Shown one piece after another: positions 17,182 to 30,389 of a stretch of DNA of 40,609 nt. Numbering within the stretch: the stretch's first letter is position 1; every line of letters begins with the position of its first letter. The notes beneath the pieces are model-generated. The model ran no database searches. It was not told the DNA's origin and was given only the letters and a program-made list of their open reading frames with translations. The position numbers and the translations under genes were made by a program. Origin of the DNA: Azoarcus sp. (GTDB lineage: Bacteria > Pseudomonadota > Gammaproteobacteria > Burkholderiales > Rhodocyclaceae); NCBI GenBank assembly GCA_031276015.1, contig JAISNX010000140.1, forward strand, positions 1-40,609, read 5' to 3'.

Positions 17182-18149
17182 ATGGAAAACGATTCCCCCG
17201 CCGTGGCGGACGAAAAGCCCGAAACCGGGGAGGGCACGCCCGAAGCCGCCGTGTCGGAACCCGTGTCCGCGCCCGGCGAAATCCTCAGAAAAGCGCGCGA
17301 AGCGCGCGGAGAGTCCCTGGTCGACGTCGTGCAGGCGCTCAAGCTGTCGTATCAGCAGCTCGAAGCCATCGAGAGCGGGCAGTTCGCTGCCTTGCCGGGG
17401 CCGACTTTCGTGCGGGGCTTCGTGCGCAATTACGCGCGCCATCTGGGGCTGGATCCCGAACCCTTGCTTGTCGGGCTTGAGGGGCAGGTTCCCAAACCCG
17501 TCAATCCGCCCCGGGTTTCCAACGGAAGGGCCAATATTCCCGCCCCGATGGTGGTGAGCAGCAAGATTTCCAGTGCGCCGACCGACCGCAGCGCGTTTCC
17601 GGTGTTGTTGGCCCTGCTGGCGTTGGTGGTGGCGGTCGGTGCCGGTTTTTTCCTGGGCTGGATCGAGATGCCGCAAAAACTGATGGGCAACTCCTCGTCG
17701 GCGGCAGCGGCAACAGAGGGCGAGGGATCGGAATCGGGCGAGGTATTCCAGCAAGTCCAGCAAGAACTGGTGCTGCCGCCCATCGCCGTGGCAGCCCCAC
17801 CGGTGGAGTCCATTCAGGGCGTTACCGCGGAGGCGCTTCCGGGCGCGGGGAACGCTTCGCCCGCCGCCAGCGCGGTCGCGCCGCCTGCCGTGGTCGAGCC
17901 GGAAATATCGACCTTGCGTTTCACCTTTTCGGCCAATGCCTGGGTTCAGGTGCGCGAAGGCTCCGAGGGCAACGGCAAGCTTCTTTTCGTGGGTACCGGC
18001 AATGCGGGCAGTACCCGCAATATCCGGGGAACGCCGCCCTTCTCGTTGGTGGTGGCCAAGGCGAACAGGGTGGTGCTGGAGTACAACGGCAAGCCGGTCG
18101 ATCTGAAGCCGCATATCGCCAACGACGGGATCGCACGCCTGATCTTGCA

Positions 18150-18153
<4 letters not shown>
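17182..18153 (+). CDS. rodZ: RodZ-like HTH and DUF4115 membrane protein
   Basis: The protein is 323 residues. An acidic N-terminal tail is followed by a Cro/CI-like HTH_25 domain at about residues 31-100 ([35 protein letters not shown]). One membrane segment lies at 139-160, then a Pro/Ala-rich linker, then a C-terminal beta domain (DUF4115, about 245-323). RodZ links MreB to the elongation machinery and controls rod shape. The start could also be GTG at 17173, which overlaps the pilF stop as GTGA and has AGGA eight bases upstream; ATG at 17182 is the alternative chosen here. Its TGA overlaps the ispG ATG. Confidence 0.88.
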
Positions 18154-19400
<1,247 letters not shown>

Positions 19401-19421
19401 CGCAAACCGGGAAAGCAGACC

Positions 19422-20789
19422 ATGACCAAAACCTTGCATGCCGTTCGCGGGATGAACGACATCCTGCCCGACGAGGCCGAAGTCTGGGAGAACTTCGAGG
19501 ACATCGTCCGCGACTGGCTGAAGGGCTATGGCTACCGCCCCGTCCGCCTGCCGATCGTGGAGCCGACGCCGCTTTTCCACCGTGCCATCGGCGAAGTCAC
19601 CGACATCGTCGAAAAGGAAATGTATTCGTTCGAGGATGCCCTGAACGGCGAGAAGCTGACCCTGCGCCCGGAAGGTACGGCGGGTTGCGTGCGCGCGGCG
19701 ATCCAGCACGGGCTGACGGGCGGGGGAGGGCGGCGGCTTTGGTACCAGGGGCCGATGTTTCGCCACGAGCGCCCGCAAAAGGGGCGCTATCGCCAGTTCC
19801 ACCAGGTCGGCGTCGAGGCACTGGGCTTTGCCGGGCCGGACATCGACGCGGAACTCATCGTCATGGGTGCGCGCCTGTGGGGGCAGTTGGGGCTTGCCGA
19901 TGTGCGGCTCGAACTCAATTCGCTCGGTTCGGTGGAGGAACGCGCCAGCCACCGCGCGGCCCTCGTCGACTATCTCGAAGAACACGAAGACGCGCTTGAC
20001 GAGGATGGTCGGCGGCGCATGTATTCCAACCCGCTGCGTATTCTCGACACCAAGAATCCGGCCTTGCAGGAGATCGCCGAGGGTGCCCCGAAACTGCTCG
20101 ACCACCTCGGCGATGCGTCGTGTGCGCATTTCGAGGCGGTTCGGGCGATGTTGGACGATGCCGGGATTACTTATCGTGTCAATCATCGCCTCGTGCGCGG
20201 TCTTGACTATTACAATCGCACCGTTTTCGAGTGGGTTACGGATCGCCTCGGCGCGCAAGGCACGGTCTGTGCGGGGGGGCGTTACGACACACTGGTGGAG
20301 CAGCTTGGCGGCAAGCCCTTGCCCGCGGCGGGTTTCGCCATGGGGGTGGAGCGGCTGATCGCGTTGTGGCTGGAAGGCGGCGAGGCAGAATATGCCATTG
20401 CGCGGCCCGCGCCCGATGTTTATGTGGTGCACCAAGGCGAGCGCGCGCAACGCTTGGCCTTTCGCGCCGCCGAAACCTTGCGCGATGTGGGGCTGAATAT
20501 TTTGTTGCATTGCGGGGAAGAGGGCAGTTTCAAGTCGCAGATGAGAAAGGCCGATGCCAGCGGTGCCCAGCTTGCGCTGGTGCTCGGCGACGACGAGGCC
20601 GCCGCCATGGAAGTCGGCATCAAACCCTTGCGTGGCGGCGGCGGCGCACAGCGGCGCGTGCCGTTCGCCGTGCTGGCGGAGGCGGTATTGGATAGCTTGC
20701 ATGGCAGCAGCGACGATCACGATGGCCACGAAATGACCGAACCGGAAAACGCCGGACAGGATGCGGGAGCGAAAGATGGCAGTGTATGA
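19422..20789 (+). CDS. hisS: Histidine-tRNA ligase with short C-terminal extension
   Basis: The protein is 455 residues, about 25-30 longer than many bacterial HisRS. The class II catalytic core is clear: [11 protein letters not shown] (ATP and adenylate contacts), [18 protein letters not shown] (motif 2), [14 protein letters not shown] (His-binding loop) and [12 protein letters not shown] (motif 3). The anticodon-binding domain follows. The extra tail (after [10 protein letters not shown]) is acidic and His-containing, and looks disordered. The last 14 bases overlap the start of yfgM. It charges tRNA-His in the cytoplasm. Confidence 0.97.
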   Translation: MTKTLHAVRGMNDILPDEAEVWENFEDIVRDWLKGYGYRPVRLPIVEPTPLFHRAIGEVTDIVEKEMYSFEDALNGEKLTLRPEGTAGCVRAAIQHGLTGGGGRRLWYQGPMFRHERPQKGRYRQFHQVGVEALGFAGPDIDAELIVMGARLWGQLGLADVRLELNSLGSVEERASHRAALVDYLEEHEDALDEDGRRRMYSNPLRILDTKNPALQEIAEGAPKLLDHLGDASCAHFEAVRAMLDDAGITYRVNHRLVRGLDYYNRTVFEWVTDRLGAQGTVCAGGRYDTLVEQLGGKPLPAAGFAMGVERLIALWLEGGEAEYAIARPAPDVYVVHQGERAQRLAFRAAETLRDVGLNILLHCGEEGSFKSQMRKADASGAQLALVLGDDEAAAMEVGIKPLRGGGGAQRRVPFAVLAEAVLDSLHGSSDDHDGHEMTEPENAGQDAGAKDGSV

Positions 20790-21408
20790 CCTTGAGGAAC
20801 AGGAGCAGATCGCCCAGATCAAGGCTTGGTGGGAGCAGTACGGCAATCGGACGATTGTCGTATTGCTGGCGGTGGCGATCGGTTTCGCCGCCTGGACGGG
20901 ACTGCGCCGGTATCAGGAAGGCAGTGCCGTCGAAGCCGGAGCCTTGTACGTCGAATTGCAGCAAGTGGCGACGACCGGCGATGCGCAACGGACGCGCGAA
21001 CTTGCGGGCAGGCTGATCGACAAGTACGGCGGCACGCTCCAGGCGCAGTTGGGAGCCTTGTTGTCGGCTGAAGTGCAGTTCCGGAAAAACGAACTCGACT
21101 ATGCGCATTCGCAGCTCGAATGGGCGGCGGACAAGGGAACGGAACCTGCCTTGCGCGAATTGGCCCGCCTGAGACTGGCGACCGTGCTGTTGCAGAAAAA
21201 GGACTTCGACGGGGCGCTCGCCCGGCTGCAACCGGCCCCGGAGGGTGCCTGGCTTGCCCGTTTTGAAGATTTGCGCGGCGACGTGCTCGCCGCCCAAGGC
21301 AAGATCGACGAGGCACGCGCCGCCTGGCGGGCCGCGCTCGATGCGTTCGTCGATGCCGCGCCCTTGCGCGAAGCGATCCGCGCCAAACTCGAATCGTCGG
21401 AGGGGTAA
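20776..21408 (+). CDS. yfgM: YfgM-like TPR membrane protein (SecYEG/BAM-associated)
   Basis: The protein is 210 residues from the ATG at 20776 ([14 protein letters not shown]), with GGGAG upstream; an earlier ATG at 20761 is inside hisS and less likely. A short cytoplasmic stretch precedes one membrane segment ([18 protein letters not shown], about 25-42), then a periplasmic TPR-like domain. In E. coli YfgM works with PpiD at the SecYEG translocon. The gene sits between hisS and bamB as in other Proteobacteria, and its start lies inside the hisS end by 14 bases. Five bases separate it from bamB. Confidence 0.92.
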   Translation: MAVYDLEEQEQIAQIKAWWEQYGNRTIVVLLAVAIGFAAWTGLRRYQEGSAVEAGALYVELQQVATTGDAQRTRELAGRLIDKYGGTLQAQLGALLSAEVQFRKNELDYAHSQLEWAADKGTEPALRELARLRLATVLLQKKDFDGALARLQPAPEGAWLARFEDLRGDVLAAQGKIDEARAAWRAALDAFVDAAPLREAIRAKLESSEG

Positions 21409-21412
21409 AACG

Positions 21413-22537
21413 ATGAACCGTTCTTTATTGCGTCTGCTGTGCCCGGCTGCGATGCTGGCCCTGTTCGCCGGATGCTCTTCCACGCCAGGCCCGGCCGATC
21501 TGGTCGATTTCAAGCCGAGCGTCGAACTGCGCAAGCTCTGGAAAGTGTCGGTCGGCGACGCGGATGCCTATGTGTTCCAGCCCGCCGTGGTCGATGACAG
21601 CGTCTATGTCGCGGAAGCCGATGGCGAAGTCTTCCGCATCGAGGACGGCAAGAAAAAATGGAAAACCGACACGCGCGGCAAGCTCTCTGCCGGGGTGGGC
21701 GCGGATGGCGATCTGGTCATCGTGGTGAGCGAGGCGGGGCAGGCGATCGCCCTCGATGCCGAAACCGGCACCGAACGCTGGCGGGCGAACATCGGTGCCG
21801 AGGTGCTGGCCCCTCCCGCCATCGGCGGCGGCGTCGTGGTGCTGCGGGCTTCCGACCACCGCCTGATCGGGCTGGACAGCCAGAAAGGGCAGCAGCGTTG
21901 GCTTTACCAGCGCAACATGCCGCCGCTGGCCTTGCGCAGCCACGCCGGTGTGCTCATCGTGGACAACGTCGCGCTCGTCGGTTTCCCCGGCGGCAAAGTG
22001 GTCGCGGTGAGCCTGGAAAACGGCGGCGATCTGTGGGAACTCAACATCGCCAGGCCGCGCGGCGCGACCGAACTCGAACGGGTGGCCGACGTGGCCGGTA
22101 CGCCCGTGGTCAGCCGCAGCGAAGTCTGCGCGGTGACGTACCAGGGGCGGGCGGCCTGCTTCGACGTCACGAACGGCAATACCATCTGGGCGCGCGATTT
22201 TTCCTCGCACGTCGGCATGGATCGGGACGCCCGTTTCGCCGTGCTCGTCGACGAGCGCGATTCCGTCCAGGCGCTCGATGTCTATAGCGGCGTCACGGTG
22301 TGGCGGCAGGACGCGATGCCGCGTCGGCAACTGACCCGGCCCGTGATCTTCGACGATTACGTGCTGGTCGGCGACGGCGAAGGTTACGTGCACATGCTCG
22401 CGCGCGAGGATGGCGGCTTCGTTGCGCGCGCGCGCGCCGACAGCAGCGCCATTGCCGCCGAACCGCGCCTGTTCGGGAACGGCTTCGTCGTGCAGACGCT
22501 CGATGGCGATGTCGTGGCCTATGAAGTGCGGCGCTGA
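21413..22537 (+). CDS. bamB: Outer-membrane assembly lipoprotein BamB
   Basis: The protein is 374 residues. Signal and lipobox LFAGC put the lipidated Cys at residue 21. The rest is an eight-bladed PQQ/WD-like beta-propeller, with blade motifs such as VYVAEADGEVFRIEDGKKKW, VIALDAETGTERW-like segments and VQALDVYSGVTVW. BamB is part of the BAM complex that folds outer-membrane proteins. GGAGGGG lies six bases before the ATG. Farther upstream starts in this frame fall within yfgM and are rejected. Confidence 0.95.
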   Translation: MNRSLLRLLCPAAMLALFAGCSSTPGPADLVDFKPSVELRKLWKVSVGDADAYVFQPAVVDDSVYVAEADGEVFRIEDGKKKWKTDTRGKLSAGVGADGDLVIVVSEAGQAIALDAETGTERWRANIGAEVLAPPAIGGGVVVLRASDHRLIGLDSQKGQQRWLYQRNMPPLALRSHAGVLIVDNVALVGFPGGKVVAVSLENGGDLWELNIARPRGATELERVADVAGTPVVSRSEVCAVTYQGRAACFDVTNGNTIWARDFSSHVGMDRDARFAVLVDERDSVQALDVYSGVTVWRQDAMPRRQLTRPVIFDDYVLVGDGEGYVHMLAREDGGFVARARADSSAIAAEPRLFGNGFVVQTLDGDVVAYEVRR

Positions 22538-22564
22538 TCCCGGTCGCCGCGCCGGAATCCGGCC

Positions 22565-23902
22565 ATGAAGCCCACCATCGTCCTGGTCGGCCGCCCCAAC
22601 GTCGGCAAATCGACCCTGTTCAACCGCCTGACCCGCAGCCGCGACGCGCTGGTCGCGGATCAACCCGGCCTGACGCGTGACCGCCACTATGGCGTCGGTC
22701 GTGTCGGCGGGGGCGGCTACCTGGTGGTCGACACCGCCGGGTTCGACCCCGTGGCGCGGGACGGCATCCTGCACGAAATGGCGCGCCAGGCCGAGCAGGC
22801 GATTGCCGAGGCCGATGCGCTGTTTTTCCTCGTCGACGGACGCGCGGGCCGCACGCCGCATGACGAAAAAATCGCGGTACGCCTGCGCCGCGCCGCCTGC
22901 CCCGTCTACCTCGTCGTCAACAAGGCCGAGGGACTCGACCGGGCGATGGTGGCCGCCGATTTCCACGCACTGGGGCTTGGCGAACCCTTGCCGGTCTCCT
23001 CCGCGCACGGCGAAGGGGTGCGGGAACTGATCGACGTGGCGCTGGCACCTTTCGCCACGGCGGACGAAAGCGATGAGGATGCCGAAAACGCCGACCGTGT
23101 GCCGAGGGTTGCCATCGTGGGCCGCCCCAACGTCGGCAAATCGACCCTGGTCAATGCCTTGTTGGGCGAAGAACGGGTCATCGCCTTCGACCTGCCGGGG
23201 ACGACCCGCGATGCCATCGAAATCCCGTTCGAGCGCGATGGTCGACGCTACATCCTGATCGACACCGCCGGTCTGCGCCGTCGCGGCAAGGTTTTCGAGA
23301 CGGTCGAAAAATTCTCCGTCGTCAAAACCCTCCAGGCCATCGAGCGGGCCAATGTCGCGGTGCTCGTGCTCGACGCGGCGCAGGACATCTCCGACCAGGA
23401 TGCGCGCATCGCCGGATTCGTGCTCGAAACCGGACGGGCGCTGGTGTTGGCGATCAACAAATGGGACGCGGTCGACCGCTACCGGCGCGAACGGCTCAAG
23501 GAAGATGTGGCGCACAAACTGGGCTTCCTCTCCTTTGCCCGCCTGCACCACATCTCCGCGCTCAAGGCCGACGGCATCGGCGCGCTGCTGAAATCGGTGA
23601 ATGCCGCCTATGCCGCCGCGATGGCCAGGCTCTCGACGCCGAAGCTCACTCGCGCCCTGCAAACCATCGTGGCCCGGCAGGCACCGCCGCGCACGGGGGT
23701 CGTTCGCCCGAAACCGCGCTACGCGCACCAGGGCGGCATGAACCCGCCGACCATCGTCATCCATGGCACCGCGCTCGAACGGCTGCCGGATACCTACGTG
23801 CGCTACCTCGAACGCGCGTTCATGGAAACGTTCGAGCTGCGGGGCACGCCGCTGCGCATCCAGCTACGCAGCGCGTACAATCCGTATGTGGATAAGTCAT
23901 AG
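22565..23902 (+). CDS. der: Ribosome biogenesis GTPase Der (EngA)
   Basis: The protein is 445 residues with two tandem GTPase domains and a C-terminal KH-like domain, as expected. The P-loop GRPNVGKST occurs at about residues 9-17 and again at 186-194. G3 motifs DTAGF and DTAGL, and G4 motifs NKAE and NKWD, are present. The C-terminal KH-like part contains [15 protein letters not shown]. Der is required for 50S subunit assembly. It follows bamB by 27 bp. Confidence 0.97.
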   Translation: MKPTIVLVGRPNVGKSTLFNRLTRSRDALVADQPGLTRDRHYGVGRVGGGGYLVVDTAGFDPVARDGILHEMARQAEQAIAEADALFFLVDGRAGRTPHDEKIAVRLRRAACPVYLVVNKAEGLDRAMVAADFHALGLGEPLPVSSAHGEGVRELIDVALAPFATADESDEDAENADRVPRVAIVGRPNVGKSTLVNALLGEERVIAFDLPGTTRDAIEIPFERDGRRYILIDTAGLRRRGKVFETVEKFSVVKTLQAIERANVAVLVLDAAQDISDQDARIAGFVLETGRALVLAINKWDAVDRYRRERLKEDVAHKLGFLSFARLHHISALKADGIGALLKSVNAAYAAAMARLSTPKLTRALQTIVARQAPPRTGVVRPKPRYAHQGGMNPPTIVIHGTALERLPDTYVRYLERAFMETFELRGTPLRIQLRSAYNPYVDKS

Positions 23903-24020
23903 TTTTTGATTTTTGTCAGTATACCGACGAGGAAGTTTCACCGCATACTCGCGGGCGACGGCAAGAGGCAATACAATTGCTCCCCCGTTTTTATAACCAC
24001 AAAAGAATCGAGGTTACACA

Positions 24021-24269
24021 ATGAGCAACAACAAGGGCCAGCTTTTACAAGACCCATTCCTGAACACGCTGCGGCGCGAGCATGTCCCGGTTTCCATCTA
24101 CCTGGTCAATGGCATCAAGCTGCAAGGGCAAATCGAGTCCTTCGACCAGTACGTGGTGCTGTTGAAGAACACCGTGACCCAGATGGTGTACAAGCACGCG
24201 ATCTCGACCGTCGTGCCGGGACGTGCCGTCACCATCCAGCAACAGGAAAACGAAGGGGGCGGTAGCTGA
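24021..24269 (+). CDS. hfq: RNA chaperone Hfq
   Basis: The protein is 82 residues, near the normal short beta-type length. The Sm1 part [14 protein letters not shown] carries the proximal-face Gln9, and the Sm2 motif YKHAIST holds Lys58 and His59 that bind sRNA U-tails. The C-terminal tail is short and Gly-rich. Hfq forms a hexamer that pairs small RNAs with mRNAs. A 118-bp gap after der, including a -10-like TACAAT at 23972-23977, probably holds its own promoter. It leads the hfq-hflX-hflK-hflC cluster. Confidence 0.98.
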   Translation: MSNNKGQLLQDPFLNTLRREHVPVSIYLVNGIKLQGQIESFDQYVVLLKNTVTQMVYKHAISTVVPGRAVTIQQQENEGGGS

Positions 24270-24296
24270 ACGTCCCGCCAGGCCGGATTCCCCCGC

Positions 24297-25508
24297 ATGT
24301 TTGAACGACCGGCCAGCGGCGAGCGGGCCGTCGTCGTTCAGCTCGATCTTGGCCAGGGCGCGATCGAAGAGCGCCTGGCGGAACTGAAACTCCTGGCCTC
24401 AAGCGCGGGGGCAAGCGTGGAAGGCGTGGTGCAGGCGCGCCGCGCAAGGCCCGATCCGGCTTATTTCGCCGGGCGGGGCAAAGTCGAGGAAATCGCCGAA
24501 ACCCTGCGTGCCTGCAATGCCGATCTGGTCATCTTCAACCATGCCCTTTCCCCGGCGCAACAGCGCAATCTCGAAAAAAGCCTCGAATGCCGGGTCGTCG
24601 ACCGCAACACCCTGATCCTGGACATCTTCGCTCTGCGCGCCAGAAGCCACGAAGGCAAATTGCAGGTGGAACTGGCGCAACTCAACCATCTGGCCACGCG
24701 CCTGGTGAGAGGGTGGACCCACCTCGAAAGGCAAAAGGGCGGCATCGGCCTGCGCGGCCCCGGCGAAACACAGCTTGAGACCGACCGCCGCCTGCTCGGC
24801 GACCGGGTAAAACTGCTCAAATCGCGGCTGGCCCGGCTCGAAAAACAGCGCCGCACCCGACGGCGCGCGCGCGACCGGCGCGACATCCTCTCGGTATCGC
24901 TGGTCGGCTACACCAACGCGGGCAAGTCGACGCTGTTCAATGCGCTCACCAAGGCGGGAAGCTACGCCGCCGACCAGCTTTTCGCCACGCTGGACACCAC
25001 CTCGCGGCGGCTGTTCACCGGGGGCGGCAACATCGTGATTTCGGACACGGTCGGCTTCATCCGCGATCTGCCGCACGCACTGGTGGCTGCCTTCCACGCC
25101 ACGCTCGAAGAAACCGCGCATGCCGACCTGCTGCTGCACGTCGTCGACGCGGCAAGCGAAGACAGGGAAGCGCAAATCGCCGCCGTCGATGCGGTGCTCG
25201 ACGACATCGGTGCCGCGGGCGTGCCGCAAATCCAGATCTGGAACAAGATCGACCTCACGCGCGCCGAGGCCGCAATGCTGCGGGGCGATTGTGCTAGAAT
25301 CGAGCGCGTTTTTTTGAGCGCCCGCACGGGCGACGGACTCGGCCTCTTGCGTGCCGCGCTCGACGAAGCCGCGCAAGCGGCCTTCACGCGGGGAAGTGCA
25401 CGGACGGCACCGGCGGACACCGGGGCCGTCATGCCAGAAGTCGATTCGCGCCTGCCCGATCCCGACCCGCATGAGCTTGCGGGAGCCACCTTTCCTTGCG
25501 ATAAATGA
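24297..25508 (+). CDS. hflX: Ribosome-splitting GTPase HflX
   Basis: The protein is 403 residues. The N-terminal HflX domain contains DPAYFAGRGKVEEI and ends with the basic coiled-coil region around LEKQRRTRRRARDRR. The GTPase domain has GYTNAGKST (near residue 203), DTVGFIRDLP (near 248) and NKID (near 316). HflX rescues stalled ribosomes by splitting subunits, especially after heat stress. The stop overlaps one possible hflK start. The C-terminus is not truncated by this overlap. Confidence 0.96.
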   Translation: MFERPASGERAVVVQLDLGQGAIEERLAELKLLASSAGASVEGVVQARRARPDPAYFAGRGKVEEIAETLRACNADLVIFNHALSPAQQRNLEKSLECRVVDRNTLILDIFALRARSHEGKLQVELAQLNHLATRLVRGWTHLERQKGGIGLRGPGETQLETDRRLLGDRVKLLKSRLARLEKQRRTRRRARDRRDILSVSLVGYTNAGKSTLFNALTKAGSYAADQLFATLDTTSRRLFTGGGNIVISDTVGFIRDLPHALVAAFHATLEETAHADLLLHVVDAASEDREAQIAAVDAVLDDIGAAGVPQIQIWNKIDLTRAEAAMLRGDCARIERVFLSARTGDGLGLLRAALDEAAQAAFTRGSARTAPADTGAVMPEVDSRLPDPDPHELAGATFPCDK

Positions 25509-25525
25509 CGACCACAGGCATTCAC

Positions 25526-26767
25526 ATGTCAATCAACGATCCGCACTGGGGCAACCGTGACGGCAACAAAGAGCGCGGCGGCAAGCGCGGAGACGATCAG
25601 GGGCCGCCCGATCTCGAAGAAATCTGGCAAGACCTCAACCGGCGTCTGTCCGACATGTTCGGGCGGCGGCGCGGCGGAAACGGCAACAAAGGCGGCAATT
25701 CCGGCACCGGCGGCCCGGGCCTCTCGCCCAGGCAGCTTGGCGGCATGCTGGGCGTGCTGATCTTCCTCGTGCTCCTTGCCTGGCTCATCACGGGCATCTA
25801 CATGGTCGACACCAACGAACGCGGCATCGTGCTGCGGCTCGGCAGATTCACCGAAGTCACCGATCCGGGGCTGCACTGGCGTCTGCCCAGGCCCTTCGAG
25901 ACGCACGAAATCGTCGACCTCACCGGCTTGCGCACCGTGCCTGTCGGCGGACGCGGCAATTCCCGCGCCCTGATGCTCACCGACGACCTGAACATCGTCA
26001 ATGTCCAGTTCGCCGTCCAGTACGTGCTCGACGGCGTCAACCCGGAAAACCACATCTTCGAGAACCGCGACCCCAACGAAGAATTCGTCCGCCAGATCGC
26101 GGAAACCGCCATGCGCGGCATCGTCGGCAGAAGCAAGATGGACTTCGTGCTTTATGAAGGCCGGGAACAGATCGCCGACGCCGCGCAGAAACTGATCCAG
26201 GAAATCCTCGACCGCTACAAGGCCGGCATCCAGGTCAGCCGCGTGACCATGGAAGAAGTGCAGCCCCCCGAACAGGTGCAGGCCGCCTTCGACGACGCCA
26301 CCAAGGCCACGCAGGACTGGGAACGCCAGAAAAACGAAGGCGAAGCCTACGCCAACAAGGTCATCCCGCTCGCGCAGGGGACGGCCTCCCGCCTGCTTTC
26401 CGATGCGCAAGCCTACCGTGCCAAGGCGATCGCCAGTGCCGAGGGCGACACCTCCCGCTTTCGCCAGGTGCTTGCCGAATTCAAGCGCGCCCCGCAGGTC
26501 ACGCGCGAGCGCATGTACATCGAAACCGTGCAGCACGTCTACTCCCGCGCCAGCAAAGTGATGATCGACGACAAGGGCGGGAACAACCTGTTCCTGCTGC
26601 CGCTCGACAAACTCGTCCAGCAGACGGGCGCGCGCGCCGCCGCGGTTTCCGCCGCGATGGCCGACCCCTCATCCATGCCGCCCGAGCCGTCCGCGTCGGA
26701 GCCGTTGCTACAGATCAATCCGCGCGACCGCGACCTGATGCGCGACCGCGAACGGGGAGAACGTTAA
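25526..26767 (+). CDS. hflK: FtsH modulator HflK (SPFH/prohibitin family)
   Basis: The protein is 413 residues from ATG 25526 (MSINDPHWGNRDGN, the usual start of the family). An in-frame ATG at 25505 overlaps the hflX stop as ATGA and would add seven residues; both are possible. A Gly-rich cytoplasmic tail precedes one membrane segment (about 73-93), then the SPFH domain and a long helical region. HflK and HflC form a large periplasmic cage around the FtsH protease and limit its activity. The stop and the hflC start overlap as TAATG. Confidence 0.95.
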   Translation: MSINDPHWGNRDGNKERGGKRGDDQGPPDLEEIWQDLNRRLSDMFGRRRGGNGNKGGNSGTGGPGLSPRQLGGMLGVLIFLVLLAWLITGIYMVDTNERGIVLRLGRFTEVTDPGLHWRLPRPFETHEIVDLTGLRTVPVGGRGNSRALMLTDDLNIVNVQFAVQYVLDGVNPENHIFENRDPNEEFVRQIAETAMRGIVGRSKMDFVLYEGREQIADAAQKLIQEILDRYKAGIQVSRVTMEEVQPPEQVQAAFDDATKATQDWERQKNEGEAYANKVIPLAQGTASRLLSDAQAYRAKAIASAEGDTSRFRQVLAEFKRAPQVTRERMYIETVQHVYSRASKVMIDDKGGNNLFLLPLDKLVQQTGARAAAVSAAMADPSSMPPEPSASEPLLQINPRDRDLMRDRERGER

Positions 26768-27645
26768 TGCGAGACAAACTGTCCGTGCTCATCAGCGGCG
26801 CGCTGCTCATTTTGCTGGCGCTCGCCTCCATGGTGCTGTTCGTCGTCGACCAGCGCCAATATGCAATCGTGTTCGAGTTTGGCGAAGTCAAGGAAATCAT
26901 CAAGGAACCGGGGCTGAAGTTCAAATTGCCGATCATCCAGAACGTGCGCTACTTCGACCGCCGTATCCTGACCATGGATACCTCCGATCCCAAACGCTTC
27001 CTCACCTCCGAGAAGCAGAACGTCATCGTCGACTACTTCGTCAAATGGCGGATCGCCGACCCCAAGCTCTACTACCAGGCCGTGGCCGGGGATGAAGCGC
27101 GCGCCATCATCCGTCTCAACCAGGCGGTCGATGCCGGACTGCGCGAAGAATTCGGTCGGCGCACCGTCCAGGAAGTCATCTCGGGCGAGCGTGACACCAT
27201 CATGCGGCAGATGAGCGAGCGCGCCAACAAGGAAGCGCAACCCATCGGCGTGGAAATCGTCGACGTGCGGCTCAAAAGAGTCGAATACCCCGACGAAGTT
27301 TCCGGCAACGTCTATTCGCGGATGAAAGCCGAAAGAACGCGCGTTGCCAACGAACGGCGCTCGCGGGGCGCGGCGGATGCCGAGAAGATCAAGGCCGACG
27401 CCGACCGCCAGCGCGATGTCATCGTCGCCGAAGCCATGCGCGAAGCGCAGCAGATCAAGGGCGAAGGCGACGCCAAGGCCGCCGCGATCTACGGCGAAGC
27501 CTACGGCCAGGATCCGGAGTTCTACTCCTTCTACCGCAGCCTGGAAGCCTACCGCGCAAGCTTCGCCAGCAAGGAAGACGTCATCGTCGTCGCGCCGGAC
27601 GCGGACTTCTTCAAATACCTGAAAGGGCCGCAAGGCAAACGCTGA
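26767..27645 (+). CDS. hflC: FtsH modulator HflC
   Basis: The protein is 292 residues. One N-terminal membrane segment (LLILLALASMVLFVV, about residues 16-30) is followed by an SPFH domain and a coiled-coil tail rich in RRSRGAADAEKIKADADRQR. It pairs with HflK in the membrane cage around FtsH. The ATG overlaps the hflK stop by one base, so the two are made in step. Confidence 0.96.
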   Translation: MRDKLSVLISGALLILLALASMVLFVVDQRQYAIVFEFGEVKEIIKEPGLKFKLPIIQNVRYFDRRILTMDTSDPKRFLTSEKQNVIVDYFVKWRIADPKLYYQAVAGDEARAIIRLNQAVDAGLREEFGRRTVQEVISGERDTIMRQMSERANKEAQPIGVEIVDVRLKRVEYPDEVSGNVYSRMKAERTRVANERRSRGAADAEKIKADADRQRDVIVAEAMREAQQIKGEGDAKAAAIYGEAYGQDPEFYSFYRSLEAYRASFASKEDVIVVAPDADFFKYLKGPQGKR

Positions 27646-27656
27646 CCCTCACCACG

Positions 27657-27851
27657 ATGGGCACCATCCTGCTCACCGCCATTGCCTTGATGCTGATCCT
27701 CGAAGGATGCGTCCCCCTTTTTGCTCCCGCCCTGTGGCGGGAGGTTTTCCGCTTTCTCACCAGCATGAAAAACGGACAGATACGCTACGCCGGGCTTAGC
27801 TCCGTGCTCGCGGGCCTTGCCCTGCTGTTCTTGCTGTTTGTTTGGAACTGA
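27657..27851 (+). CDS. DUF2065 family small membrane protein (YjeT-like)
   Basis: The protein is 64 residues with two membrane helices: TILLTAIALMLILEGCVPL at the N-terminus and SSVLAGLALLFLLFVW at the C-terminus, joined by a short loop. This matches the DUF2065/YjeT family found next to hflC in many Proteobacteria. The function is unknown. Only 11 bp separate it from hflC and 6 bp from hisZ. Confidence 0.85.
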   Translation: MGTILLTAIALMLILEGCVPLFAPALWREVFRFLTSMKNGQIRYAGLSSVLAGLALLFLLFVWN

Positions 27852-27857
27852 TCCGCC

Positions 27858-29015
27858 ATGCGATGGGTTTTGCCGGACTACATACAAGACGTTCTGCCGG
27901 ACGAAGCCGCCCGGCTCGAAAACCTGCGTCGCCGCCTGCTCGATACCTTCCGGGCGCGCGGCTACCAGCTCGTCATGCCGCCGCTCGTCGAATACCTCGA
28001 TGCCCTCGTCACCGGCGCGGGGCGCGATCTGCAATGGCGCACCTGTCGGCTCGTCGACCAGTTCTCCGGGCGCGTCATGGGCGTGCGGGCCGACATGACC
28101 CCGCAAGTCACGCGCATCGACTCCCACCTCCTCAACCGCCAGGGTGTCTCGCGCCTGTGCTACTGCGGCAGCGTCCTGCACACAAGGCCCTCCTCCCTCA
28201 CCGCCACCCGCGAACCCCTGCAACTGGGAGCCGAACTCTACGGCCACGCCGGGCTTGAAGCCGACATCGAAATCCTGCGCCTGCTGGACATCGTCATGCG
28301 CCTGGCGGGCGTACCGGCCACGCGCATCGAAATCGGCCACGTCGGGCTTTTCCATGCCCTGGCCGCGCGCGCCGGACTGGCGGACGCCGAGCGCGAAGAA
28401 GCCTTCGGCCTCCTGCAAAGCAAGGACGTTCCCGGCCTGCGTGCCCTGCTGGCGACGAGCCGGGCGGATGCCCGCGATGCCCTCCTTGCCTTGCCCACGC
28501 TTTACGGTGGCACGGACACGCTCGACGAAGCCGCCCGCCGCCTGCCGCGAATCCCCGAAATTGCCGCCGCGCTTGCCGACCTGCGCTGCCTGGCCGAAGA
28601 ACTCGACGGCCTGCCGCTCGGCTTCGACCTGGCCGACCTGCGCGGCTACCACTACCACAGCGGCCTCGTATTCGCCGCCTACGGCAGCGACGCGCCCGCG
28701 GCGCTGGCCCTGGGCGGACGCTACGACCGCGTGGCCGAAGCCTTCGGGCGGGCGCGCCCGGCCACCGGCTTCAGCCTCGATCTTCGGGAACTCGTGCGGA
28801 ATTCCCCCGAAGCGGTGCAACCCGGCGCGATCCTCGCCCCCGCCCCGAAAGACCCGGCGCTGGCCGACGAGATCGCGCGCCTGCGGGGAGCGGGCGAAAT
28901 CGTCGTCGACACGCTTCCCGGACATGATGGAACATGGCAAGCCGCCGGTTGCGACCGGCAACTGGTAAAACGCGAAGGTCGCTGGACGGTCGCCGCGCTT
29001 TCCGAAAAGGAGTGA
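27858..29015 (+). CDS. hisZ: ATP phosphoribosyltransferase regulatory subunit HisZ
   Basis: The protein is 385 residues and has the HisRS-like catalytic fold without charging activity. It opens with [19 protein letters not shown], the family start. [15 protein letters not shown] is visible in the core and [14 protein letters not shown] near the end. HisZ combines with short-form HisG to make the first, feedback-regulated enzyme of histidine synthesis. The hflC-DUF2065-hisZ-purA order is common in Betaproteobacteria. purA starts two bases after its stop. Confidence 0.94.
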   Translation: MRWVLPDYIQDVLPDEAARLENLRRRLLDTFRARGYQLVMPPLVEYLDALVTGAGRDLQWRTCRLVDQFSGRVMGVRADMTPQVTRIDSHLLNRQGVSRLCYCGSVLHTRPSSLTATREPLQLGAELYGHAGLEADIEILRLLDIVMRLAGVPATRIEIGHVGLFHALAARAGLADAEREEAFGLLQSKDVPGLRALLATSRADARDALLALPTLYGGTDTLDEAARRLPRIPEIAAALADLRCLAEELDGLPLGFDLADLRGYHYHSGLVFAAYGSDAPAALALGGRYDRVAEAFGRARPATGFSLDLRELVRNSPEAVQPGAILAPAPKDPALADEIARLRGAGEIVVDTLPGHDGTWQAAGCDRQLVKREGRWTVAALSEKE

Positions 29016-29017
29016 AC

Positions 29018-30328
<1,311 letters not shown>

Positions 30329-30389
30329 ACGCGCGCGAACCCCGCCGCTCGCATGGGGGACGCGCGTCAGGAATCGGGCATCGGGAAAA

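Noticed and set aside
27657-27851. Considered rejecting the 64-residue frame after hflC as too small
   Set aside because: The rejection was not upheld: its two membrane helices and conserved position fit DUF2065, so it is listed as a gene.
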